Made by a program: the position numbers and the translations under genes. From Bathymodiolus brooksi (Eukaryota; Mollusca; Bivalvia; Mytilida; Modiolidae), in assembly GCA_963680875.1 (NCBI GenBank), contig OY804580.1, positions 111,107,534-111,171,533 of the forward strand: DNA of 64,000 bases, given 5' to 3'. The notes under the pieces were generated by a model. That model was given only the letters and a program-made list of their open reading frames with translations, was not told where the DNA came from and did no database searches. How positions within the stretch are numbered: position 1 is the stretch's first letter; each line of letters begins with the position of its first letter. Shown here piece after piece: positions 37,201 through 52,200 of this stretch.

Positions 37201-40200
37201 AATAAAAATATCAAAGAACATCCTACTGGTTTCATGAAATGGAGGCAAAAACTCGGAAATACTATTTGTATTAAAGATATGCTCAAATTTACATTTCATC
37301 ATCTTAAAGAAAATAAACTCAAAATCTTCAGATGGAAATTATTACATTTCATACTTCCATGTAAACAGTTACTGTATCAATGGAAAATAGAAAACACACC
37401 ATTATGTGATACCTGTCACATTATAGATGATTATGAACACTATTTTATTTCTTGCAAAAGCCTCGACTCCTTTTGGAATGATGTAAAAATATTACTAGAA
37501 AAACTAAGAATAGGAATTCATATACTTTCATTGAAAAATTTAGTGTTTGGATATAAAATAGAAGATGAATACTATAATAGCATCAATTATTTTCTTACAA
37601 TTCTATTATTCACAATATATAAAAGTCATTATGTGTCAAAACAAAAGGAAAACCATATTAATGTACTTCAACTTTTTAAAATTGAACTCAAGAATCGATT
37701 TGAATTAGACAAACTAGTAAACTGCCATACAAATGTATTTGTGCAGAAGGTTATTGATCTCATTTAGATTCACTATAGAATACTGTTTTTTTTTTTTATT
37801 ACAGTAATTGGGAAGCATATTTATGCCCCTTAATTTTCAGTAATAAATCAATAGTTATGAGGATGTATATGTGTGTGTGTAAATGTATGAATGTATATGT
37901 ATGTATGTGTATGTAAAGGTGAAAGAAGACATGTTTGGGAGTGTATGTAATGTATGTATATCCTGTTAGTATAACATTAACTGTACAAATAATGTGTATG
38001 TCGCACACTATGTGTTGCCTCTGAGTCTTATGTGTTTGTACTTTCTTGTTTTGTTGTGTTTATTATCTGTATTTGTGTGTGTGTTGCCCTATGTATATTT
38101 TTTTTGTGGGGGGTTAGTTGTCACTCTTTTTGCTTACATATCAGACATATCTAGTAATATGCTATATACTTACACTTAGTAATGTGACGATGAAGATTCC
38201 ATAGCTTGACCATTATCTATCCTTGTTAAAATTTAAAGTTATACGTTGTTGAATAGAAATTGAGACTATGAGTATGAGAGTGATTTCAAGTACATGTATC
38301 TCTTTTTCAATCTTAAATATTATCCGGATATTTTAATTTCGGAAACAAAGTATATTCTATCTCCGTTGATAATATAATTCCATATAGAATTAAAAAAAAA
38401 AAACAAAAAAAACCCACAACATTTTAGATTTTTCATAGCTCCCAACACGTGGGTCAAAACGAAAGTAGATCGGAAGTAAATAAATAAACAAAATTTAGAA
38501 ACAATCATGAAATAACTCTCAAAATACGTATTGAATTTAGTGATCCATCATAATTGTATTACTATTGTACTAAAAAGACTAACAATTCCTATACATGCTA
38601 CTAATATTAACGAGGCCAGGATAAGGTACTGGTATTTTATGTTTCTCTAACTAACAAATGTAAAGATTTCGAATAAAGATTTTAATTGGAAAAAAAAAAG
38701 AAAAAAAAAAAGAATAATTAATAATTAATTATTTGTGATACACATTATCTATTTTGTTCTACCTGTCTATAATTAATTTGACCCATTAACAGCACTAGCT
38801 CCAGGACTGAACCAGTTGTGTAACAACATCATGGGGGATCTGAACACCAGAGGACTTTATCCTGTTTTACAGGTACATTATCAAGATCTTTACACATTAC
38901 ATAGCCACACTATCAACTTGTATTATATGCTGCTATAAAAAAGAAAGAAGCATGTATTGGTACTTTAGTCCTTGAGTTCTGTCATTAGGGTGGAAATGCC
39001 CTATACTGTCAGGTGCCAAATACGCTTTTCTCACTACCATTAGTGTTTATATTGACTTTAAAAAGATTTGATGTGATTTGTAAAACTGGGTTTTTTAGTG
39101 TAAAATTGAAAGAAAACTTCAGTCACAGTAGGGTCTGTAACAATGAGCATAACTAATACCCTAAAATGAATATGAAACGATCCCTAGCCATCAGTTGAGT
39201 GGGACTCTTGAGCAGTATGCTTTTAATTCTGTGGAGAAACGCTAAATCTGGGTAACTTTATCGTTTTGATGTTATTTTGTGTATAGAATTTTATTTCCCA
39301 GGGGTTATCAACAAGAAAATAAAAATACATGTGAAGTAATCTTACAAATACTGTCATCATTGTGCCCAAGATTACATTATAAGGTTTCAAATACAGAAAA
39401 GAAACGACAGTGCTCCTATGAGGTAAACAGTAAGAAAACTAGACAGTTTAATATAGTTTGAAGTGAGCTGACTAATTGGATGAACTGTTGCAAGATGAAA
39501 GAATGTGAACTTTGAACTCCTATCATGCACAATACATCCACAACTGTATAAATAATAGATTGCTCCTTAAGCACAAGGGATTGTTTTAGTAAGAAAGGAT
39601 ATAGATCTAAATGAACATGAAGGACTATCTAACATTACACTTTGACACAAATTAAAGTAAAGGATTAGCTTGTAGTAAATAAAGACATGGATGTAAATGA
39701 ACATGAGAGACTATCCAACATTACACTTAGACACAAATTAAAGTAAAGGAACAGCTTGTAGTAAGAAAGGATATGGATGTAAATGAACATGAGAGACTAT
39801 CCAACATTACACTTAGACACAAATTAAAGTAAAGGAACAGCTTGTAGTAAGAAAAAACATGGAAGTAAATGAACATGAGAGACTATCTAACATTACACTT
39901 TGACACAAATTAAAGTAAAGGAACAGCTTGTAGTAAGAAAAGACATGGAAGTAAATGAACATGAGAGACTATCCAACATTACACTTAGAAACAAATTAAA
40001 GTAATGGAACAGTGCTTTTATTGCTGTTCTACTTTTCAGTTTTTGTTTTGTAAGAAAAAGATATGTTCTACTACTAAAGAAATAACCAAGCTATTGTAAT
40101 TACACTGATCTGGAGGTAGAAAATAAGAAGACATCAGTAATGAGTGTTATACATTTTTCAGAATTTGTTGACAAGAGGACTATCAAGAACAAAATGTGCT

Positions 40201-43200
40201 TTTAATCAGACGTCTCTGTCAGCAGTAGTAACTATAGCATTAAGGTATGAATTATACATTTGTACATGTCCTACTTTGATTCTAAAATTATACATTTTGC
40301 AAGAGTTATTTCCCTTTAAGGCAGGCTAAAGAGTTCTCTTTCATGTAAAATTCAATGAACATAACATTTCTATTCAAAATTTTTATTTTGTAGCAACTTT
40401 TGAATTTTCTATTGCTATGAAAATATCCTCTGATTTTGTACAGGGTTCAAATATCTACAAATTATGAATTTATTTTACTCCAATTTGTTGTCCTTTCCAT
40501 TGCTCTTGCTAGACCAGGTACCATTTTACCTGTCGTAAGGGAAATAACTCTTATAAAAGAGGTTTAGAATTAAATCTGGATTGTGCAAAAGGTCTGTTAC
40601 AGAGTAGAGATTATCTGTATTATTACAGAGTAGAGATTATCTGTATTATTACAGAGTAGAGATTATCTGTATTATTACAGAGTAGAGATTATCTGTATTA
40701 TTACAGAGTAAAGATTATCTATATTATTACAGAGTAGAGATTATCTGTATTATTACAGAGTAGAGATTATCTGTATTATTACAGAGTAGAGATTATCTGT
40801 ATTATTACAGAGTAGAGATTATCTTTATTATTACAGAGTAGAGATTATCTGTATTATTACAGAGTAGAGATTATCTGTATTTCTAGACTTGAATATTCAG
40901 TGACTACAACATTGTATACTTGTAGATATAATTGATTCCGTAGGAGGGCCATCATGGTCATGATTGTATGGTAGTTGGATATACAACTATCTGTGCAATA
41001 AGTGTCTATCACCACTGAAGTTGTGAGTTCGAATCCCACTCATGGTGAGGTGTACTCGATACAACATTATGTGATAAGTGACTTGCGGCAGATCAGTGAT
41101 TTTCACTGGGTACTCCAGTTTCCTCCACCAATAAAACTGACCACCACGATATAACTGAAATATTGTTATAAGTGGCATTAAACACCATAACCCTAACCCT
41201 CCAATCATCAATTCAAAATCAAAAAGAAAGGGTACATAATTTACATAAATATGCACATATATTATAACCAATTAAAATGCTAATTATAATTATCTAATTA
41301 ATTTTTCTTTCAGACCTTTAGTAGCTGCTAACTTCTCAGACAACTTGTTGACGGTGTTCGTGTTACACATAATGGCAGTGCCCGCCATAATAAACCATGT
41401 ATCTACTTTATCTCCAGAAGTAAGTATTGTAACGTGGACTACATGCTAAAGCTGAGATGATGGAAACATGTAACATCTGTGGTGTTAATATTTTAGTTGC
41501 CAATGAATAAATTAAACAGCTGATAGAGGCTGAATAGGAAATATTTGAAATATTAGAGATTTTTAAGAATTTTTCCAGAGACAAGTTTTTTTAATAATAT
41601 TAATTGGTAATTTTTTAATGTTGAAAATATTACACAAACACATCTTTGGTTTAATGTTTAGTGTGCTTGTTTCGAGTGTGGTATATCATTGGATCAAACC
41701 TAAGACAATAAAACTGGTCTCTGTTGCTTTTCCACTAAGCACACAGCATAAAGGAGTAAGAGCAAAAATGGGTTGGGCTCGGAATCAGGATATTGTGTTC
41801 GAGTGGAGCGACATGTCTACTCACAGACTGTTGTTTCAGTGAGCTAGCACTATAAAAATCCAACTACGCGTGTGGTTCTGGTACAAAGCGGACATCATCA
41901 CCTGATCGAAAGACAACATGTTCTCGCTGTCATATAGCTGAAAAACTTGCTAACTTGGTGTGAAGCAACGACCACTCACTCATTCACTCAAAATATTACA
42001 TACCAAGAATCCAGTGAGTGAGTAATTGTTGTTTAACAGCAATTCAGCAATTTTTCAGCTATATCATGGCGAGAACAAGTTAATTTTCAATGAGACGATG
42101 ATGAGGTCTGCTTTGTTCTAGCTATAGACCAACACACTTAGTTGGATTTTTATAGTGCTAGCTTACTGAAACAACAGTTGGCGGGTAGACATGTCACCCC
42201 ACTCGGACACATTATTCTGATTCCAAGCCAACCAGTCTTTGCCCTTTCTCCTTAATGCTGTGTGCTCAGCGAAGAAGCAACAAATACCAATTTCATAGTC
42301 TTTGGTTTTTGGGAGCACTCTAACCATTACACTGCCGATGTGGTTACTAAGAATCCAGATTCATTTTATACCCACCATGATACTTTATACAAATACATGA
42401 TCTATTTCAGTGTCTTACACTACTAGTAACAAACAGAATATTTAAAAGATCTCTAGATGTATTATCTAATGAACAGAGTACCAGAATTATATTTAACACG
42501 TTGGAGGGAAATTATGCTTTATGTTTGCTGGGTATGTATTTTGTAAGAAATAATTTCAAAAGTAATTTATTGATTATTAAGATAATAGCTGCATTGTTAT
42601 AGTAAATAGACAAGGAGATTGATTCTTTGCAATAACAGCTCAGGCATTTCAATTAGGGGCAGTACCAGGTCCTTTTGTGCAATTAAAATGGTCTTTGGTA
42701 TGTTTTGGGAAGTATAGACCTCACTCAGTACCCAACTGACACTGGATGTTTTTTTACCCAGTAACTTTGGCTACCAGCATTTCTGAAATTAGTTGCTACT
42801 ACATAGTTGAAAAATTAGCTGAAAGTGACATAAATAAAAAAAAAAATCATACAACCTTGTTCTGATGTGATTAACATACCTCTCTGTTTTCCAGTTTTTT
42901 TAATTAGCAGTTTTTTTGGGCAATGATGGTTAGTAATTCCTTTAAACATTTGTCATTCATTTCAATCAAATTTAATTTTATTTAACTCATATGATCCCTA
43001 GCCTGTTCGTTTTGTTGATATTAATGGAATTGTTGAACATCACTGTTTAATCTTTTTTTCTCATAATTAATTATTTTTTTAACCATCATCAGTGGTGTTA
43101 TGGTTGAAGTGCTCACCTCGAGTGTGGTAGATCATAGGTTCAAGCCCGATCGGATCAAACCAAAGACTATAAAATTGGTATTTGTTGCTTCTCCACTAAG

Positions 43201-46200
43201 CATGCAGCATTAAGGAGAAAGAGCAAAGACTGGTCTTGAAATCATGATAATGTGTCAGATTAAGGTGACATGTCTATCCGCAGACTGTTGTTTCTGTGAG
43301 CTAACACTATGAAAGCATGTTGGTCTAGTACAAAGCAGACCTCATCATCATGACATTGAAAATTAACTTGTTCTTGCCATGATATGGCTGAAAAATTGCT
43401 AAACTACAATCACCTACTGACTTTTTTGTTTTTACAGCAAACATGGTACATCTAGGATTTGTTGAGCTTGAGGTATGTATAGACATATTTTATTTCTTAA
43501 TTTTACTTTTCTGTAAAGTTGATTGATTTATATGTCAGAATTTTTTTTAGCTTGTATTTTTTGTTACCTTTTTTTATGCAATAAAATAATCTTTGTTATA
43601 GAATTTTAGATGAATAGGAAAAAATTATTAAGGATGTGAAAATTATATTTTTTAATGTTTTATCTTCAAAAAGTCTAATAGAAAATTTGTTTGTGTATTT
43701 ATATTTTATTTTTGTTAACATTCAAAAGGAATTATCAATATTCATTTTTACTTCAACAAGATGTTCTTACATGTCTGTCTTGTAGTCAACATAGATTTAT
43801 AGTACAATAAATAAAAATATTTCAGGGAAACGAATTAATATAAGTTTTTCTAAGCTTGTTTTCGAATCCCTTTAATTATTTGTATTGTATCATATTATCA
43901 TATTGAAATTTATCATATTGTACTATATTTGTTAATTAATCAAATTTGTTTAAACTAAATTAAACTAAAAATGTTTCTGCTTTTACCATATACATCGGGG
44001 TCCTATGGTACCAAGGTAGTTAAATTAAAAAATGGCAGCCAAAATAGATTGAAATAGCATGTGAATACACGGAACCATAGAACCTGTAGAACTATAGGGT
44101 CGCACTATACATGTATAAATTGTTCAATTTCTTTTAACAAAATGTTTTATTCATTTCAGGGTCTTGTGGAAAATACTTCAAAATTTATGGTAAGTAATAT
44201 TTGACCATGTTTAAAAGAGAAGATATTTTATAGATAAATTGAATGGTTTTTGCATTGTTATTAAACAACACTTCTTAGAAAGACAATTATTGATATCCAT
44301 CTCCAGCTTTTTTGTTGTTTCTTTTCTCTCCACATACATATCAATTATGCTTTAAAATCTGAAAAAAGAAGGTTTGAAATTTGATAAAGACAATTATTTA
44401 AATTTCTTGCAAATATCAGCACTTGCTGACTTTTCTGCTAAATATCACTCACTCAGTAAAACCTCAGATTTCATTCATGACTGATATTTGATGATTTCTA
44501 CACAAAAAACCATGTATATATATAAATCTAGATAATGTACATGTATTTAAAGAATACCATGCTTGATGGTATGTGGTCTTTATGAGTGGAAGAAAATCTC
44601 TGCAGGTTTTGTTATCATTTGTATATATCTGTTGCCGTTGGAGATCCAATTATCAAGATGAGGAGGGTTGGAATCCTATTAACCAGTTTAACCCTCGCCA
44701 CATTTTTGTGCCTGTCCCAAGCCAGAACCTGGATTTCTAATGTCATATGTAATTGTCTTTTGTTATGTTCAATGATTTGATGTCAGAAGTGGTTGTTTGT
44801 TTTGTTGATATTGGTGTTAATTCTTGACCATCACAGTTTAAACTTACTTTTCACAATTGATTTATCTTTTTCTTGTTTTATGTAGCGTTAGGGTTATGGT
44901 GTTTCACGCCACTTTCAACAGCATTTCAGTTATATCGTGGTCTTCAGTTTTATTCGGGGGGGGGGGGGGAAACCAGAGTACCTGGAGAAAACCACCGACC
45001 TGTCGCAAGTCATTGACAAACCTTATGACACAATGATATATCGACCACACCTCACCACAAGCGGGATTCAAACTCACAACTCTAGTGAAGATAAGCACTG
45101 ATTATTGCACAGGTAGTTGTAAATCCAACTACCATACGATCACGACCACAACAGCACCTCTTGTTTTATATAACATATACTAGTATTCTTTAAGCTTCAT
45201 ATACGATTATTATTTTTCTATTTATAATCACTAATCTATTTAAAATCTATTTATAGACTGTTGTGATAAGGCTGCTGGACAGCTGTAAGCAGTACGTACA
45301 GAACAAAAGATCAAATTTAACCCACTGGCACCCTGTTCTGGGCTGGTTCTCCCAGAAAACAGATCAAAGGTGAGAGGTTAAAGTCTTTGATTGGAGTTTC
45401 TAAAAACACATTAAAGGTTAGAGATTAAATCTGAAAAATGTACATGCTTTCCATAATAGGTTATTAAAATGTTGTTTTTTTTTAAATTTTCATGCAGCAT
45501 GTACTGTTAGCTTACTTGTCTCTTGAAAATATAGTTTGTAGAAATTTCTACTTTCAGTTTATATATCTCAATGGTATCATTATATTCTTGCAATATATAC
45601 TTTCAGTTTCCATGTCTCAATGGTATTGTCATTAATTTAATTTCTACTTTCAGTTTACATGCTTTAGTGATGTTATCATTTATTTAATTTCTACTTTCAC
45701 CATTAATTTATTTTCTACTTTCAGTTTACATGCCTCAGTGATATTATCATAAATTTAATTTCTACTTTCATTTTACATGCCTCCACAGTATTATTAATTT
45801 AATTTCTACTTTCAGTTTACATGCCTCAATGTCATTTGTTGTTAAACAGTTACAGTTACTATGGAGTGAGAAGATGATACGACTCATGTTTGCAGATCTA
45901 CTTATTTATGTAGAAATTGATGCGGAGAAGGCAAATAAAAACCCATCACCGTCAAAAAGTAGGTCGCCATAGCATAATAAAAATTCTTACTGGTTTTCTT
46001 ACTACCTTTTAAGCAGATAGATTATTTATTTCTTAAATCATAACAGACATGTTCTATATATGGCAATGGAGGACGACCACACTTGAATTTTGTGAATTGA
46101 AGTCTACTTGGGTGAAAAACTGCATGTTTACAATTCTCATAAAAAAGAATTACAATGAACAACCACTCTTCACCTCAAAACATTGAACACAAAAATGACA

Positions 46201-49200
46201 ATGACACATGACTATAGAAATCTACTTCTAACAGGCACTGAAATGTGGCTGGTGAATTAGATACCAACCTTCCCCCTGGATCTCCAACAGAGACAAACAA
46301 TGAAAAACCTGCACAAACCCACTCCCATACAAAAAAAACCCACACATTATCATAAAAATGACTAAAAACACAAACATGGACAGCAAAATAGCAGGACCAA
46401 CGAATACTCGTAGCCAACTGACTACTAGCTAAGAAAGTAAAATCCGTTGGTCAAAATCCAATGTATATAATACTTTAAACAACAAACCTTAATTTTACTT
46501 CAAACTATTCAAATGGGATTACTAATCCAAGTTTGAGACAATAAAGATTGGCCGTGATTTGTGTTAATAATGTGTAAATCAGAATTTTTTGCGGCCGTCG
46601 TGGCCTTGATCGTATGGTAGTTGGATTTACAACTACCTATGCAATCAGTGCTTATCACCACTGATGTTGTGAGTTCGAATCTTGATCAGGGCGAGGTGTA
46701 CAACATTATGTGATCAAGTTTGACAGTGACTTGTTACAGGTCGATGGTTTTCTCTGGGTCATCCGGTTTCCTCCACTAATAAAACTGACCACCACATTAT
46801 AACTGAAATATTGTTGAAAGTGGTGTTAAACACCGTCAAACAAACAAACAAACCAAGTTGGAGATAATAAAGTTTGGCCATAATTTGTGTTAATAATTTG
46901 TTAATCAGAACTTTTCCCACACAGTATAAAGGATTGTTTTTTTGTTGATATTTCAGATATTATTAAGAAGGCATTAGACAAAGCTTCAACAAAGTCGTCC
47001 AGTTCTAAAATAAAATTAGACAGTTCAATAGGAACAGCAACTTGTCTACCATGCGTTTTGTATCAGAGAACTCTTAACACATTGTCACAACTCAGATTTG
47101 ATATTCTTGGAGGTATTCTACATAATTATTATAAATTTATTTTGATGCTATAGATGTGTCTTAATTTATCCAAAAAATATATAGCTTCAAGCTCAGCTCA
47201 TAGGCTTCAAGCTATTCTGTTACTTTAAACAGGTTCATAGTTTTTCCCTGGTACTCTAAGTTTCTCTGCCAATAAAACTGACCACTATGATATTAAATGA
47301 AATATTGTTGAATGTAGCATTAAAAAAAATCAATAATTATAAGGGGCCATCGAGTCATGCAAGGAATAAAAAGGTTATTTCCGCCGATAAGAAGCTTCAG
47401 TTTTATTTTGAATTATCAACGAAAACAAATTTTCAGAGTTTGAGATGACATGGTTTGACTCTTAACAGGTCTTTTAATAAGGGGTGTTACGAGTCACTTT
47501 TACCCATTTAAAATGGTAATTGGTACCTCCTAATTTCAAGGAGTGTTGCATAAGATATTCACGAGAAATGTTCAAATTTTAATAAAAAGTACCGTCTGCA
47601 AATAGTGAAGTACTGGTACACTTGATAAATATTGAAAGTCTTGCTCCATTACCAAAACTACTAAAAAAAGGAGGGGGGTTATGGTGTTTAATGCCACTTT
47701 CAACAATATTTTCAGTTATATCGTGGTGGACTAAAAAAAAGGAAGATTATCGTGAACTTATCTTGATTTAAATCTATAGTATATTAGGAACCTTACAAAT
47801 CTATCATTTTTGTTACCTTTTCAGGCTTGAGTTATAATGATGTGTTACTTCCTATCCTATGGAAATTTTTAGTGGACCTAGGACCAAACTGTGGACTGAA
47901 GAATTTTTTGGAGTTATTGAGTCAGGCTCCTAACAGTACTATACATCCTGTGTTTAGTCTACTTACAGTATTTTGTGATGCGGCCAGTCATTTTATTATG
48001 TAGGTTTAGCCTCTATAGAGAAAGGATATGGATGTAAATGAACATGAGAGACTATGCAATTCTATATTCAGAAACAAATTAAAGTAAAGGAAGATCACTT
48101 TTATTGCTGTTCTGCATTTCACAGTCACAGTAGGGTCTTTAATAATGTGCATAACTCATACCTTAATATAAGTAGTGTGAACGATATTCTTTTACATCTT
48201 TTGATAAATACTTCATGTATTTCTGTCTTAAAGGTCCATGTTTTAAGTTTACCTGTGCAAAGATGATGTCAGCTTTTCTTATCACTTTGGAATACTTTGG
48301 CCATCTAGCAACACTCCGTAATGGATCATGTCAGAAGTCTTATTGCAAACAAATTATCGATAACACACCTACATAAACTATTTGAACAACATAGTAGTTT
48401 TATTAAAGAATAGAGAGCTTGTCAATCATTCTACTGATATCAACAAAATAAGCAACTGAATGAAAAGTTACATGATTGGAAGCTTATTATTATTACTATG
48501 TATTGTCTTTATTTCTTCTAAAGTTAACCACACCAGGTTTGTAATGGTTAGCATGCTCTCCTCGAGTGCAGTGGGGTTAAACCAGACTATTAAATTGGTA
48601 TTTGTTGCTTCACAACTAAGCATGCAGCATTAAGGAAGAAAAACAAAGACTGCTTGGCCCACAATCAGGATAAATGTGTCAAGAGTAGAGTGACATGTCT
48701 ATCCACGGACTGTTGTTACAGTGAGCTAGCACTATAAAAATTTAACTAAGCCTGTTGGTCTAGTACTAATTGGACATCATCATCATCCTCTCATCAAAAC
48801 GTAACTTGTTCTTACCATGATATAGCTGAAAAATTGCTCATTTGTCATTAAACAACAATCACTCGCTCAATCACTTAATTAGATTTCATATAGGTAGTGA
48901 AACTTGTCTAGAACGAACCTTGAATAAACTGGGTTCCTGTATAAACCAAATTTTAATTAAAGTCTGCAATTGAGAATTCTTTGTTAATCTAAACTCTATA
49001 ATCCAAACACCTATCTGTTCCAAACACAGAAGTTGGTTGGAAGGAGGTTCGGTTTAGACAGGTTTCACTGAATGTACAATGTTATTTTTACAGAACTTTA
49101 GATGACATAGAAATGTATGAAAAAGAGAAATTATTCAGACTTCAGGATTATGTAAAGATCAGTGAATTTCTTAATTCTTTTGTGTTTCGTGTTATCTGGA

Positions 49201-52200
49201 ATAATCTGATTGGTAAGTTTTAAGGTAGAGTTCATTATCTTTGAGGTGATGGTTTTTACTCTCCATTTATGGCTTTTTTTGTGTAGTTGCCAGTTGGCTC
49301 AGCCCTCTCCACATTATTTTTCCACAGATGGTAAAATATAGTAATCCTCCTATTATAAGGCCCTTCCTGTCGAAAGCCACATCTCTTATCAGGACAGATT
49401 TCAGATGCACTAAGATAGTGAGATACCACCAACTGTTCCCTTCAAGAGAGACCACTCCTCTTTTAAGACCACTTTTTCATTGGACAATGGGTGAGCATAT
49501 AAGAGGGGGACTACTGTGCTAGCTTGATGAAAATTTCTGAATGTTTCTTACCAGAATAGTGGATTCATAGCTAAAGTTTGGACATCAACAGTTTGTAATT
49601 AAAATGTTCTCTGTGTATGTCTCTTATAATATAATTACATGTAATGTTCTCTGTGTATGTCTCTTATAATGTAATTACATGTAATGTTCTCTGTGTATGT
49701 CTCTTATAATGTAATTACATGTAATGTTCTCTGTGTATGTCTCTTATAATGTAATTACATGTAATGTTCTCTGTGTATGTCTCTTATAATGTAATTACAT
49801 GTAATGTTCTCTGTGTATGTCTCTTATAATATAATTACATGTAATGTTCTCTGTGTATGTCTCTTATAATGTAATTACATGTAATGTTCTCTGTGTATGT
49901 CTCTTATAATGTAATTACATGTAATGTTCTCTGTGTATGTCTCTTATAATGTAATTACATGTAATGTTCTCTGTGTATGTCTCTTATAATGTAATTACAT
50001 GTAATGTTCTCTGTGTATGTCTCTTATAATGTAATTACATGTAATGTTCTCTGTGTATGTCTCTTATAATGTAATTACATGTAATGTTCTCTGTGTATGT
50101 CTCTTATAATGTAATTACATGTAATGTTCTCTGTGTATGTCTCTTATAATGTAATTACATGTAATGTTCTCTGTGTATGTCTCTTATAATGTAATTACAT
50201 GTAATGTTCTCTGTGTATGTCTCTTATAATGTAATTACATGTAATGTTCTCTGTGTATGTCTCTTATAATGTAATTACATGTAATGTTCTCTGTGTATGT
50301 CTCTTATAATGTAATTACATGTAATGTTCTCTGTGTATGTCTCTTATAATGTAATTACATGTAATGTTCTCTGTGTATGTCTCTTATAATGTAATTACAT
50401 GTAATGTTCTCTGTGTATGTCTCTTATAATGTAATTACATGTAATGTTCTCTGTGTATGTCTCTTATAATGTAATTACATGTAATGTTCTCTGTGTATGT
50501 CTCTTATAATGTAATTACATGTAATGTTCTCTGTGTATGTCTCTTATAATGTAATTACATGTAATGTTCTCTGTGTATGTCTCTTATAATGTAATTACAT
50601 GTAATGTTCTCTGTGTATGTCTCTTATAATGTAATTACATGTAATGTTCTCTGTGTATGTCTCTTATAATGTAATTACATGTAATGTTCTCTGTGTATGT
50701 CTCTTATAATGTAATTAAATGTAATGTTCTCTGTGTATGTCTCTTATAATGTAATTACATGTAATGTTCTCTGTGTATGTCTCTTATAATGTAATTACAT
50801 GTAATGTTCTCTGTGTATGTCTCTTATAATGTAATTACATGTAATGTTCTCTGTGTATGTCTCTTATAATGTAATTACATGTAATGTTCTCTGTGTATGT
50901 CTCTTATAATGTAATTACATGTAATGTTCTCTGTGTATGTCTCTTATAATGTAATTACATGTATACTATCGTTGAGTTGTTTTGTGAGAATGTAAGGCAC
51001 CAAGAGTAAGGAGGGACCATTGTGAGAATGGATTTCTCAGAGCAATGTTGTATCTAAGGCACCAAGAGTAAGGAGGGACCATTGTGAGAATGGATTTCTC
51101 AGAGCAATGTTGTATCTAAGGCACCAAGAGTAAGGAGGGACCATTGTGAGAATGGATTTCTCAGAGCAATGTTGTATCTAAGGCACCAAGAGTAAGGAGG
51201 GACCATTGTGAGAATGGATTTCTCAGAGCAATGTTGTATCTAAGGCACCAAGAGTAAGGAGGGACCATTGTGAGAATGGATTTCTCAGAGCAATGTTGTA
51301 TCTAAGGCACCAAGAGTAAGGAAGGACCATTGTGAGAATGGATTTCTCAGAGCAATGTTGTATCTAAGGCACCAAGAGTAAGGAGGGACCATTGTGAGAA
51401 TGGATTTCTCAGAGCAATGTTGTATCTAAGGCACCAAGAGTAAGGAGGGACCATTGTGAGAATGGATTTCTCAGAGCAATGTTATATCTAAGGCACCAAG
51501 AGTAAGGAGGGACCATTGTGAGAATGGATTTCTCAGAGCAATGTTGTATCTAAGGCACCAAGAGTAAGGAGGGACCATTGTGAGAATGGATTTCTCAGAG
51601 CAATGTTGTATCTAAGGCACCAAGAGTAAGGAGGGACCATTGTGAGAATGGATTTCTCAGAGCAATGTTGTATCTAAGGCACCAAGAGTAAGGAGGGACC
51701 ATTGTGAGAATGGATTTCTCAGAGCAATGTTGTATCTAAGGCACCAAGAGTAAGGAGGGACCATTGTGAGAATGGATTTCTCAGAGCAATGTTGTATCTA
51801 AGGCACCAAGAGTAAGGAGGGACCATTGTGAGAATGGATTTCTCAGAGCAATGTTGTATCTAAGGCACCAAGAGTAAGGAGGGACCATTGTGAGAATGGA
51901 TTTCTCAGAGCAATGTTGTATCTAAGGCACCAAGAGTAAGGAGGGACCATTGTGAGAATGGATTTCTCAGAGCAATGTTGTATCTAAGGCACCAAGAGTA
52001 AGGAGGGACCATTGTGAGAATGGATTTCTCAGAGCAATGTTGTATCTAAGGCACCAAGAGTAAGGAGGGACCATTGTGAGAATGGATTTCTTAGAGCAAT
52101 GTTGTATCTAAGGCACCAAGAGTAAGGAGGGACCATTGTGAGAATGGATTTCTCAGAGCAATGTTGTATCTAAGGCACCAAGAGTAAGGAGGGACCATTG

